A stretch of DNA of 9,077 nucleotides, from NCBI GenBank assembly GCA_904501955.1, contig CAJGCY010000106.1:1-9077 (forward strand). The letters run 5' to 3'. Shown piece by piece: positions 1 to 5,407 of this stretch (within the stretch, counting starts at the first letter, position 1; every line of letters begins with the position of its first letter). Both the position numbers and the translations under genes were made by a program. Below the pieces are notes generated by a model. The model was given only the letters and a program-made list of their open reading frames with translations, was not told where the DNA came from and ran no database searches. This stretch comes from an uncultured Akkermansia sp. Lineage in GTDB: Bacteria; Verrucomicrobiota; Verrucomicrobiia; Verrucomicrobiales; Akkermansiaceae.

Positions 1-480
1 GAGCCGTAGGCGCCAGCCACGGCGTAGCAAGCGAGTGCAGCGAGACGCGAAGACGGGAACTGAAATGTGTATTACCGCGGGCGCATGCCCGCCTAACTTT
101 AAGCCCCGTAAGGGGCGACGGACGTTAGGCAGGCGGTGTAGTGAGCGCAAGCGAACGGAACCCCTGTATAGCAAGAAAAAAGGAAATGGAACCCAGGGAA
201 CCTGTGGTGACATATAATGGCGAGGACCGTAGCGAAGCGGAGCTCCGAGCCGGGGTGGGCTCGAGTTTTGGTGATTGCGTCGTTTTGAAACAATGCCGTA
301 TTTCGTGCCACGCTTTATGCCACCCCTCCGGGGTTCGCATTTATTTTTTTGGGGCGGTTCCCGGGGTTCCGCCCCTTACGGGGCTCCACCGCCGGGCTTT
401 ATAGCGCCCCTCCGGGGCTCAAATCTAGGCTCCCGTCTTCGCTGCTGCGCAGCTACGCCGAGGCAGGCGCTGGCGCTCGC
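1..480. repeat. Non-coding GC-rich palindrome cluster with imperfect inverted ends
   Basis: I see no credible protein gene here; the short open frames are low-complexity and rich in Arg, Pro and Gly. The stretch is packed with inverted repeats. The 12-mer GCGAAGACGGGA (47-58) returns as its exact reverse complement at 431-442. CGGCGTAGC (20-28) returns as GCTACGCCG (452-460), and the bases beyond remain alignable (GGC-T/A-GGCGC). The two edges are therefore related inverted repeats enclosing about 370 bp. The right copy lacks about 9 bp in its middle. Inside are GCGGGC-GCAT-GCCCGC (77-92), GCCTAAC/GTTAGGC (91-97/124-130) enclosing a GCCCC-GTAA-GGGGC hairpin, the 10-bp palindrome CGGAGCTCCG (238-247), CGAGCC/GGCTCG (246-263), and the C4/G4 hairpins listed separately. 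This could be a non-autonomous repeat element (MITE- or REP-like) or a remnant of one. It starts at the window edge, so its left limit is unknown. Confidence 0.55.
322..418. repeat. Three clustered C4/G4 mini-hairpins plus a larger GC hairpin
   Basis: Three copies of one small hairpin lie here: ACCCC-TCC-GGGGT (322-334), GCCCC-TTAC-GGGGC (371-384) and GCCCC-TCC-GGGGC (406-418). A fourth, GCCCC-GTAA-GGGGC, lies at 103-116. GTAA is a GNRA-type loop on the plus strand, and the TTAC copy reads GTAA on the minus strand. A larger hairpin, GGGGCGG (351-357) with CCGCCCC (369-375), overlaps the TTAC copy, so the two structures compete. A T-rich run (340-350) follows the first hairpin, giving a weak terminator look on the plus strand. 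Spurious frames through such units encode Pro-Leu-Arg-Gly type peptides and should not be called as proteins. Confidence 0.6.
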
Positions 481-614
481 AAACACCCCTTCAACTTCCG
501 ATTTATCGAGCTCGACTAGACATATCAGGCGCCCCTCGGCCCAAATACTGACACGGCCTGCGGGGTAAACCGAGCAGGCCGTGTGTAGAGTATGCAGGAG
601 TAGTGGGAGCTGTA
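481..614. other. Intergenic spacer downstream of waaA
   Basis: This spacer lies between the palindrome cluster and the stop codon of waaA. No coding sequence is supported. Its only clear structure is the hairpin at 551-584. A second, competing pairing of CTCGG (about 536-540) with CCGAG (about 570-574) is possible. Confidence 0.5.
551..584 (-). terminator. Strong hairpin after waaA, possible terminator
   Basis: ACACGGCCTGC (551-561) pairs perfectly with GCAGGCCGTGT (574-584) across a 12-nt loop, an 11-bp GC-rich stem. It sits 30 nt past the waaA stop codon, where a terminator is expected. Read on the minus strand, the bases after the stem (CAGTATTTGG) hold only a short T cluster. Intrinsic termination would therefore be weak; the hairpin may instead protect the mRNA 3' end or work with Rho. 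The position supports the call and the missing U-tract argues against it. Confidence 0.45.
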
Positions 615-1889
615 TCAGTAGAGTGTTTCCACCAGCTCCACGCTGCGCTTGGTGGCGCCGGAGTGTACGCTGAGCGCTTGGTACGCGCGTTCTTTGCGTG
701 CATCCGCCTCGGCTTTGTCCGTCAGAATGCGGCGTATGGTGGTGGCAAGTTCTTCTTTTTCACATTGCCACACACTGTTTTCAGCATTGAGAAGGGTGAC
801 AAGATCCGCAAAGTTGGTCATATCCGGGCCGAAGACGACAGGAACTTTAGCGGCGATGGCTTCCACCGGGTTTTGACCTCCCTTTGCGAGGAAACTCTTG
901 CCGATAACGGCTACATCCGCCAGCGCAGTCCAGTCACGCAGCTCACCTGTGGTATCCGCTACGTAGCACAGGTTTTGCGGCAGTTCTGCCGGTAAGTCCC
1001 CGGCGGTTCTGAGTATGGGGGCAAAGCCTGCAGCGGTCAAATCCTTAACAACATCCGCGCGTCGTTCCGCATGGCGCGGAACAATGAGGGGGAAGGCCCC
1101 GGCCTCACGAATGGCCGTGGCAATCAGCGCTTCTTCACCGGCGTGGGTGGATGCCGCGAGCACCACCGGCTTACCGGCCGCCATGGTGCTGAGCAGAGTG
1201 CGGAACTCCTCACGCGGGGCAGTGGGGGTATCCCCCAGCACATCAAACTTGATGCTACCCGTTACGGTAATGATTTCTTCTTTTACGCCGATACCGGCAA
1301 AACGGCCTTTGTCGCGCTCATTTTGGGCACCCAGTGCCGTCAGCCGTGAGAAGAGCAGGGAGGTAATGGCGCGCACTTTGCGGTAGCGTCCCTCACTGCG
1401 CGGGGATAAACGGGCATTGAGCATCACCATGGGGATGCGGCGGCGGTGGCATGCCTCCGCAAAGTTAGGCCACAACTCGGCTTCTATCAGTACGACTGCT
1501 CGCGGGTTGAAGCGCTTCAGGCAGCGGCCGGATAAGCCGGGAACATCTAAGGGGGAATACAGCGCTCTTACACCGGGGAGTGCTGCATCTCTCACCACTT
1601 GGTGCCCCGTAGCCGTGCTGGTAGCCAGAACGACGGGCTCGCTGTGCGTTTTTTGCCATTCGCGGATGAATTTGAGAGCAATGAACACCTCCCCCACGCT
1701 GACGGCGTGCACATAGAGCCCCCCTTGCGGTTCCTCTGATTTTTTGCGTTTGTACAAGCCGAAACGCTCGCGCAGCCCTGTGCCGATGCCGCCGCGGCGC
1801 TTCATCTTAATCAGGTATCCCGGTATGGATACCAGTAGAAACACCGGCAGCAAAAGATTGTAAATCAGCAGAAAAATGAATCGCATCAT
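615..1889 (-). CDS. waaA: 3-deoxy-D-manno-octulosonic acid (Kdo) transferase
   Basis: WaaA (KdtA) transfers Kdo from CMP-Kdo onto the lipid A precursor at the cytoplasmic face of the inner membrane, the first step of LPS core assembly. At 424 residues it has the usual family length. A hydrophobic N-terminal anchor (about residues 4-27) is followed by a basic stretch. The N-terminal GT-B half contains SVGE (64-67), whose Glu67 matches the family's catalytic glutamate, and EAELWPN (136-142). The C-terminal half carries GGQNPVEA (337-344) and the following VVFGPDMTNF, the conserved sugar-nucleotide region. The start ATG overlaps the rsmD stop as ATGA, and no Shine-Dalgarno is visible, so translation is probably coupled to rsmD. 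A second ATG follows immediately (1886). Whether it adds one, two or more Kdo units cannot be read from the sequence. Identity is secure from the motifs. Confidence 0.95.
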   Translation of the reverse strand: MMRFIFLLIYNLLLPVFLLVSIPGYLIKMKRRGGIGTGLRERFGLYKRKKSEEPQGGLYVHAVSVGEVFIALKFIREWQKTHSEPVVLATSTATGHQVVRDAALPGVRALYSPLDVPGLSGRCLKRFNPRAVVLIEAELWPNFAEACHRRRIPMVMLNARLSPRSEGRYRKVRAITSLLFSRLTALGAQNERDKGRFAGIGVKEEIITVTGSIKFDVLGDTPTAPREEFRTLLSTMAAGKPVVLAASTHAGEEALIATAIREAGAFPLIVPRHAERRADVVKDLTAAGFAPILRTAGDLPAELPQNLCYVADTTGELRDWTALADVAVIGKSFLAKGGQNPVEAIAAKVPVVFGPDMTNFADLVTLLNAENSVWQCEKEELATTIRRILTDKAEADARKERAYQALSVHSGATKRSVELVETLY

Positions 1890-2449
1890 GACTGTTTGCG
1901 GTAAAATAGGATGGTGTTTTTGCCGTAGGTGCGTTCATCCACCAGTTCCCAGCCCGGGAACTCGCGGGTGTGGATGTCACCCACGCCATAGCCTAATTGG
2001 GCTTCAGCGATAAAGTAGCCATCATCCGCCAGTAGCTCATGCAGGCGGTCTGTCATCAGCTCTGCTATCATGTCGCGGTCCCCTATGGCTTTGGCATAGG
2101 GCGGATCCGCGAAGATGATGTCGTATTTGCCGGCATCACGCTTGACAAACTGTAGGCAATCACTTTGCGCCACGCTCCCTCCGGTCAATTTGCTTTTTTC
2201 CAGATTTTGGCGAGCCATGTTGCATGAGTTTTTAGCGGCATCCACCATACGGGCGGAGGCCGCACCACGGCTGAGAGCCTCCAGCCCGACGGAGCCGGAG
2301 CCACAGTACAAATCAAGCACGCGCGCGCCTTGGATGATAGGGCCTATGATGTTGAATAATGCCTCACGTACGCGGTCTTGCGTGGGGCGCACTTCTCCCT
2401 GCGGTACTTTGATGTTGTAGCCTTTTGCTTTACCGGCGATGATTCTCAT
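1886..2449 (-). CDS. rsmD: 16S rRNA (guanine(966)-N(2))-methyltransferase
   Basis: RsmD uses S-adenosylmethionine to methylate N2 of G966 in 16S rRNA during small-subunit assembly in the cytoplasm. The 187 residues match the family's size of about 190. The N-terminus (MRIIAGKAKG, then RPTQDRVREALFNII at about 21-35) is typical. SAM-binding motif I is LDLYCGSGSVGLEALSRGA (45-63), and the catalytic motif IV is FADPPY (113-118), as expected for N2-guanine methylation. Its final TGA lies inside the waaA start (ATGA), a 4-nt overlap that makes co-translation likely. The gene begins 86 nt after the stop of the secreted-protein gene upstream. No Shine-Dalgarno precedes the ATG, but a TATAAC box lies 7 nt upstream, so it may have its own promoter and an almost leaderless message. 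Confidence 0.95.
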   Translation of the reverse strand: MRIIAGKAKGYNIKVPQGEVRPTQDRVREALFNIIGPIIQGARVLDLYCGSGSVGLEALSRGAASARMVDAAKNSCNMARQNLEKSKLTGGSVAQSDCLQFVKRDAGKYDIIFADPPYAKAIGDRDMIAELMTDRLHELLADDGYFIAEAQLGYGVGDIHTREFPGWELVDERTYGKNTILFYRKQS

Positions 2450-2456
2450 TGGTGAC

Positions 2457-2462
2457 GTTATA
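2457..2462 (-). promoter_or_regulatory. Possible -10 box of rsmD
   Basis: On the minus strand TATAAC matches the sigma-70 -10 consensus at five of six bases and ends 7 nt before the rsmD ATG. The hexamers at -35 spacing are poor (for example AAGCCA, 17 nt away). If it is used, the transcript would start at or next to the start codon. rsmD could instead be read through from the gene upstream. Confidence 0.3.
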
Positions 2463-2470
2463 AAGAAGGA

Positions 2471-2497
2471 GGGAGCCCATGGCTTGCACAGACTCCC
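2471..2497 (-). terminator. Weak hairpin between secreted-protein gene and rsmD
   Basis: On the minus strand GGGAGTC (2497-2491) can pair with GGCTCCC (2477-2471) as a 7-bp stem with one G-U pair and a 13-nt loop, followed by TCCTTCTTTATA, a moderately U-rich tail. It begins 38 nt after the stop of the upstream gene. It could be a leaky terminator or attenuator that separates that gene from rsmD-waaA. The long loop and short stem make this uncertain. Confidence 0.3.
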
Positions 2498-2535
2498 TGC
2501 CGGGTAAATGGTTCAGAAATTGCAACCGGCCTTTA

Positions 2536-3303
2536 TCAGCGGCTGCCGGGAGCACCGATGTCCAGCTTGGCTTGCTTCACCGGGAAGATAAGCGTGTAGC
2601 CACCCTGGTTGAGCGGGGTGCCGGAGGTGAGGGATACCTCAGAGAAAGCATACACCACGAATACGGCCTTGCCATCCGTTGTCTTGCTTACGCGCAGCAT
2701 CTGCGTGGTCTTGGCGAAGCTGTCCTGCTTCTCCAGTTTCCATTCCGTGCCGGTTTGTGCGCCGAATACGGAATCTTCAGATACCTTATAGTCACTGGCT
2801 TTAAGCTCACCGTGAGCGGATTTCCACGTGTTGGAGCTCGGGTCGTAGGTCAGGGCGCTCAGAGTAACGGGGGCTTGGCGGTTGGTGTTCGGGTCGATGG
2901 CGACGGCGAAGAAACGCCAGCAGGAGTTACCGGATTGTTGCAGGGAAATGGCCACCTGAGCCTGTGCCTGAAGCGTTGCTTTCTTCCATTCGGCTTTGTA
3001 CTTCTCGTATGCTTCCACGCTGTCCCACAAATCCGCTCTGTAAGCAATCAGAACGGTCGGATCATAGCTTTCTACGAACTCCTTAATCTTATCTTCGCCC
3101 AAAGCATTGATTTTTTCGATGAGAGCACGCTGCATCTCGCCGAACTCAGGAGTAAAGCCGGGTGCTACGGCAAAACCGAGTTTCAACTGATCGCCTACGG
3201 GAAAATCATAACCGGAAAGTTTGGCCGGTACTTCCGCCGCGTTCATGGTCTGCACCATAACGGGAGCTGCCAGTAACGAAATAATGGATAAAAACGCTTT
3301 CAT
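2536..3303 (-). CDS. Secreted or periplasmic protein of unknown function
   Basis: I do not recognise this 255-residue protein. It starts with a clear Sec signal peptide (Met-Lys, then a hydrophobic stretch to about residue 19) and a likely cleavage site near MNA-AEV (about residues 20-23). The mature part is soluble and of normal composition. A helical, charged region (about 55-125, with repeated Glu, Lys and Ala) contains short segments such as LIEKINALGEDKIKEFVE. A second half rich in Thr, Ser and beta-prone residues follows, including the pattern YDPSSNTWKSAHGEL. There is one cysteine, no lipobox and no transmembrane segment after the signal. It is transcribed away from the BamE-like lipoprotein gene across a 71-bp spacer with overlapping divergent promoters, hinting at a shared envelope role. 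No catalytic motif is evident. The opposite strand has a long open frame, which I treat as a shadow. Confidence 0.8.
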   Translation of the reverse strand: MKAFLSIISLLAAPVMVQTMNAAEVPAKLSGYDFPVGDQLKLGFAVAPGFTPEFGEMQRALIEKINALGEDKIKEFVESYDPTVLIAYRADLWDSVEAYEKYKAEWKKATLQAQAQVAISLQQSGNSCWRFFAVAIDPNTNRQAPVTLSALTYDPSSNTWKSAHGELKASDYKVSEDSVFGAQTGTEWKLEKQDSFAKTTQMLRVSKTTDGKAVFVVYAFSEVSLTSGTPLNQGGYTLIFPVKQAKLDIGAPGSR

Positions 3304-3315
3304 GTCTGTGAAATC

Positions 3316-3344
3316 ACTCTATCAAATTTTTTTTTACTTGGCAA
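3316..3344 (-). promoter_or_regulatory. Sigma-70-like promoter of the secreted-protein gene
   Basis: Read on the minus strand, TTGCCA (3344-3339) is followed by an exact 17-bp spacer containing a run of nine A, then TAGAGT (3321-3316). These match the consensus at five and four of six bases. The -10 ends 12 nt before the ATG at 3303, giving a predicted leader of only about 5-6 nt. No Shine-Dalgarno is present. Confidence 0.5.
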
Positions 3345-3346
3345 GT
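3336..3346. promoter_or_regulatory. 11-bp palindrome shared by two divergent -35 boxes
   Basis: ACTTG-G-CAAGT is a perfect inverted repeat around one central base. Its plus strand supplies TTGGCA, and its minus strand supplies TTGCCA, for promoters pointing in opposite directions. Two RNA polymerases could not occupy both at once, and a dimeric regulator bound here would block both. The overlap is directly visible; its regulatory use is inferred. Confidence 0.4.
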
Positions 3347-3366
3347 CATAAATTTCGTGCTATGTT
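3338..3366 (+). promoter_or_regulatory. Sigma-70-like promoter of the BamE-like lipoprotein gene
   Basis: TTGGCA (3338-3343, five of six consensus bases), a 17-bp spacer and TATGTT (3361-3366, four of six) form a well-spaced promoter. The -10 ends 8 nt before the ATG at 3375, so the mRNA should begin at, or one or two bases before, the start codon. A GTG at 3357 in the same frame would lie inside this promoter and is therefore rejected as the start. Confidence 0.5.
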
Positions 3367-3374
3367 ACTTGCAC

Positions 3375-3824
3375 ATGAAGGTTCGTAACTCGATTAGGCC
3401 AATAATGCTAGTAGTTTGCGCGCTTTCTGCACTTTTTACCGTTGCTTGTCATACACCGACTCCGGCGGATCGCATTGCGAAAAACCCGGTAGTGTATGGT
3501 GGGCTCTCCGCGGAGCATCGGGCGTTGGTGCAGCAGGGGCGCATCTGCAAGGGTATGAGTCCTGATGCCGTGTTGCTTGCTTGGGGGAGCCCGAACACTG
3601 CCCCCGTAGAAGGTGAGAAAGATGGTAAGAAGCTCGTACGCTGGGTGTATAAGAGTTATGAGCCCGTCATGGTAACGACCGACTGGTTCGGTGCGCCGGT
3701 ATGCGGGCCGCGCGGGTGGTGTAATCCCTACTACGCAGGAACCGGTACGGCGTATGTTCCTACAGACTCGGCTTACGTGGAGTTTCTAAATGGTAAGGTG
3801 AGTGCGTGGGAGCGCAAACGGTAA
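3375..3824 (+). CDS. BamE/SmpA-OmlA-like outer-membrane lipoprotein
   Basis: From ATG 3375 this is a 149-residue lipoprotein. The signal peptide (MKVRNSIRPI, then a hydrophobic core) ends in FTVAC, with Cys25 the probable lipidated residue. The mature domain has a pattern I associate with the SmpA/OmlA (BamE-like) fold: a stretch around IAKNPVVYGGLS, then GRICKGMSPDAVLLAWGSP, then GKKLVRWVYKSY, and a final YVEFLNGKVSAWERK. In that family such lipoproteins help the BAM complex insert outer-membrane barrels. Here the link is by pattern only, so the precise function is inferred. A Cys-Gly-Pro and Trp-Cys-Asn-Pro-Tyr-Tyr segment in the middle could form a disulfide loop. I chose ATG 3375 over an upstream in-frame GTG (3357) because it gives a proper signal peptide and the GTG falls inside the promoter. 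It is followed after 44 nt by a second lipoprotein gene on the same strand. Confidence 0.75.
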   Translation: MKVRNSIRPIMLVVCALSALFTVACHTPTPADRIAKNPVVYGGLSAEHRALVQQGRICKGMSPDAVLLAWGSPNTAPVEGEKDGKKLVRWVYKSYEPVMVTTDWFGAPVCGPRGWCNPYYAGTGTAYVPTDSAYVEFLNGKVSAWERKR

Positions 3825-3868
3825 AAAATCTCCAATATTATTAACCTCAATCAAAACTAGATACAACA

Positions 3869-4354
3869 ATGAAAAAAGCAATCTGCATGATGGTTGCAGC
3901 TGTGGGTATGCTTGTTGCACCCTCCTGCAAGAACGTGGGTTCTCTTGATACTGTCAGCCATGACAGCATCGGTAGCGTTGGCACCGTTTACTATGGTACG
4001 GTAACCGGAGCTCGCAGCATCACGATTGATGCCTCCAATACGGATAAGAACATCGGCACCATTGGTGGCGCCGCTCTCGGCGCAGCTCTCGGCTCCCTCT
4101 GGGGCGGTGGTAGTGCACGTGCCGTTACGACGGTAGGTATGGGCTTGGTAGGCGCTGCTGCCGGTCGTGGCGTGGGTAAGTACACCAACCAGACTCAGGG
4201 TCAGGAATTGACCATCCGACTTGATGGCTCCCGCGGCAGCCGCACCATTACCCAGCCTGTATACAAGGGTGTGGGTTACATCGAGGTCGGTACCCACGGC
4301 CGTCTTCAGGTGGGTGGCTCTACCAGCAAGTTCCTGCCTGATGGCCACTATTAA
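3869..4354 (+). CDS. Glycine-zipper outer-membrane lipoprotein (SlyB/17-kDa antigen-like)
   Basis: This 161-residue protein begins with a lipoprotein-type signal (MKKAICMMVAAVGMLVAPSC). Cys20 is the likely lipid-bearing residue, although Ala-Pro-Ser before it is a loose lipobox. After a Ser/Thr-rich linker comes a glycine zipper (about 62-103): IGGAALGAALGSLWGGG, then VGMGLVGAAAGRGVG. These are two G-x3-G helical hairpin segments of the type found in the SlyB/Pcp and rickettsial 17-kDa antigen group. The C-terminal 50 residues are beta-prone (TIRLDGSRGSRTITQPVYKG, then GYIEVG), as in other members. Family proteins sit in the outer membrane and affect envelope integrity; the role here is inferred. 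No Shine-Dalgarno precedes the ATG; the leader is A-rich (AGATACAACA). It could share a transcript with the BamE-like gene 44 nt upstream. Confidence 0.75.
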   Translation: MKKAICMMVAAVGMLVAPSCKNVGSLDTVSHDSIGSVGTVYYGTVTGARSITIDASNTDKNIGTIGGAALGAALGSLWGGGSARAVTTVGMGLVGAAAGRGVGKYTNQTQGQELTIRLDGSRGSRTITQPVYKGVGYIEVGTHGRLQVGGSTSKFLPDGHY

Positions 4355-4387
4355 TACTAACTTTTCTCCTGCATATCTGCTATAGTT

Positions 4388-5314
4388 ATGCAATTCGGAA
4401 CAACAAAGGGGGGGGAGGCCGTGGAGGTCTTCTCCCTCGTTTCATCAGAGGCGGAGGTTCGCATCACAAACTTCGGCGCACGCGTGCTCAGTTTTGTATA
4501 TGGCGGTGTGGACATGATTCACGGCCCGAAGACTCCGGAAGAGCTGGCTACTGATACATGCTATTGCGGCAGTATTTGTGGCCGCGTGGCAAACCGCATT
4601 GCCGGCGGTGAGTTTGAGCTGAATGGCAAGGTGTACTCCCTTGCGGTGAATAATGGCCCGAATCACTTACACGGTGGCCTTTGTGGCTACAGTGACCGTG
4701 TGTGGACGGTGGAGCATGCCTCCGCTGATTCCTTGGTGCTCATGCTGCAATCCCCGGATGGGGAGGAAGGCTACCCCGGTGCCGTGTGCGTCAAGGCGAC
4801 GTATCAACTCCGCGGGGCGGAATTAACGCTGCTTATGGAGGCGGTGAGCGATGATTTGACTCCGCTGAATCTGACAAATCACGCCTACTGGAACCTCAAT
4901 GGCGAGGGGACGGTAGATGCCGGGCACACGCTTACCGTGCAGGCCTCTGCCTACACGCCCATGGTGCAGAATATCCCGACCGGTCTTATCATGCCGGTGC
5001 AGGGCGGTGAGTTTGATTTGCGTGCAGGGGTGTCTTTGACGGACAAGGTGCTGGATGATAATTTCGTGCTGAGCACGTACCCCGGCGTAAAAACAGCCGC
5101 CGTATTGCAAGGCAATGGCTTGACGCTTACCGTCGAGACGGATGCCCCGGGCTTGCAGGTGTACACCGGCGATTATCTGCCGCTGAAGCGTGGCGGTGTC
5201 GCGCTGGAGGCGCAGAGCTTCCCGGACAGCTTGCATCACCCGCATTTCCCCTCCGTGCTGGCGCCTGCCGGGGAAGTGGTTACCCGTACCATCATCTGGC
5301 GCGTGTCGCGCTGA
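4388..5314 (+). CDS. galM: Aldose 1-epimerase (galactose mutarotase)
   Basis: GalM interconverts alpha and beta anomers of galactose and glucose, feeding the Leloir pathway in the cytoplasm. The 308 residues are slightly short of the common 340 but complete. Conserved elements in order are the substrate-binding segment GRVANRIAGGEF (65-76), PNHLHGG (91-97, with His95 the first catalytic-site histidine), NLTNHAYWNLNG (161-172, His165 the general acid), LDDNFV (222-227) and LEAQSFPD (273-280, Glu274 the general base). All key residues are present. There is no signal peptide, so it is cytoplasmic, unlike secreted family members. It lies 33 nt after the glycine-zipper gene and may be co-transcribed. 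An extended -10-like TGCTATAGT ends one base before the ATG, too near to give a leader-bearing mRNA from that box. The product could act on other aldoses. Confidence 0.93.
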   Translation: MQFGTTKGGEAVEVFSLVSSEAEVRITNFGARVLSFVYGGVDMIHGPKTPEELATDTCYCGSICGRVANRIAGGEFELNGKVYSLAVNNGPNHLHGGLCGYSDRVWTVEHASADSLVLMLQSPDGEEGYPGAVCVKATYQLRGAELTLLMEAVSDDLTPLNLTNHAYWNLNGEGTVDAGHTLTVQASAYTPMVQNIPTGLIMPVQGGEFDLRAGVSLTDKVLDDNFVLSTYPGVKTAAVLQGNGLTLTVETDAPGLQVYTGDYLPLKRGGVALEAQSFPDSLHHPHFPSVLAPAGEVVTRTIIWRVSR

Positions 5315-5342
5315 GCCTGCTCGGTGCGCTTAGCGTTCATTT

Positions 5343-5384
5343 GCAAAAAAAGCGGTGAGGATGTTGCCTCACCGCTTTTTTTGC
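5343..5384. terminator. Bidirectional intrinsic terminator between galM and lptD
   Basis: GCAAAAAAAGCGGTGAGG (5343-5360) and its exact complement (5367-5384) form an 18-bp perfect inverted repeat around a 6-nt loop ATGTTG. The 9-bp GC-rich core, GCGGTGAGG, is flanked by seven A on one side and seven T on the other, so each strand reads a stem followed by a U-tract. It starts 29 nt after the galM stop and 24 nt beyond the lptD stop on the other strand. It should therefore end both convergent transcripts. Confidence 0.95.
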
Positions 5385-5407
5385 GCGCTTCATGAGATGC
5401 GCCTTGT

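Noticed and set aside
103..418. Regularly repeated hairpins considered as a CRISPR array
   Set aside because: Units are only 13-14 bp, irregularly spaced, and differ in loop. There are no repeats of 23-40 bp with uniform spacers and no cas gene.
141..568. Overlapping plus-strand open frames of 87 and 97 codons in the left-edge block
   Set aside because: They are Arg/Pro/Gly/Ser-rich translations of GC-rich palindromes (repeated Pro-Leu-Arg-Gly type units), with no domain, no ribosome site and several competing frames.
3357..3374. GTG start six codons upstream for the BamE-like lipoprotein
   Set aside because: The GTG lies within the promoter spacer and -10 region, and the extension spoils a typical lipoprotein signal peptide.
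4378..4386. Extended -10 box TGCTATAGT just before galM
   Set aside because: It ends one base before the ATG, so initiation would fall inside the coding sequence, and the N-terminus from ATG 4388 fits the family. Probably chance.
3857..4393. 178-codon minus-strand frame opposite the glycine-zipper gene
   Set aside because: The plus strand has a lipoprotein signal and a glycine zipper; the antisense reading has low-complexity Ala/Thr/Gly/His content and no signal.
4823..5245. 140-codon minus-strand frame opposite galM
   Set aside because: galM carries all catalytic residues on the plus strand; the antisense frame is a shadow rich in Arg, Gln and His.
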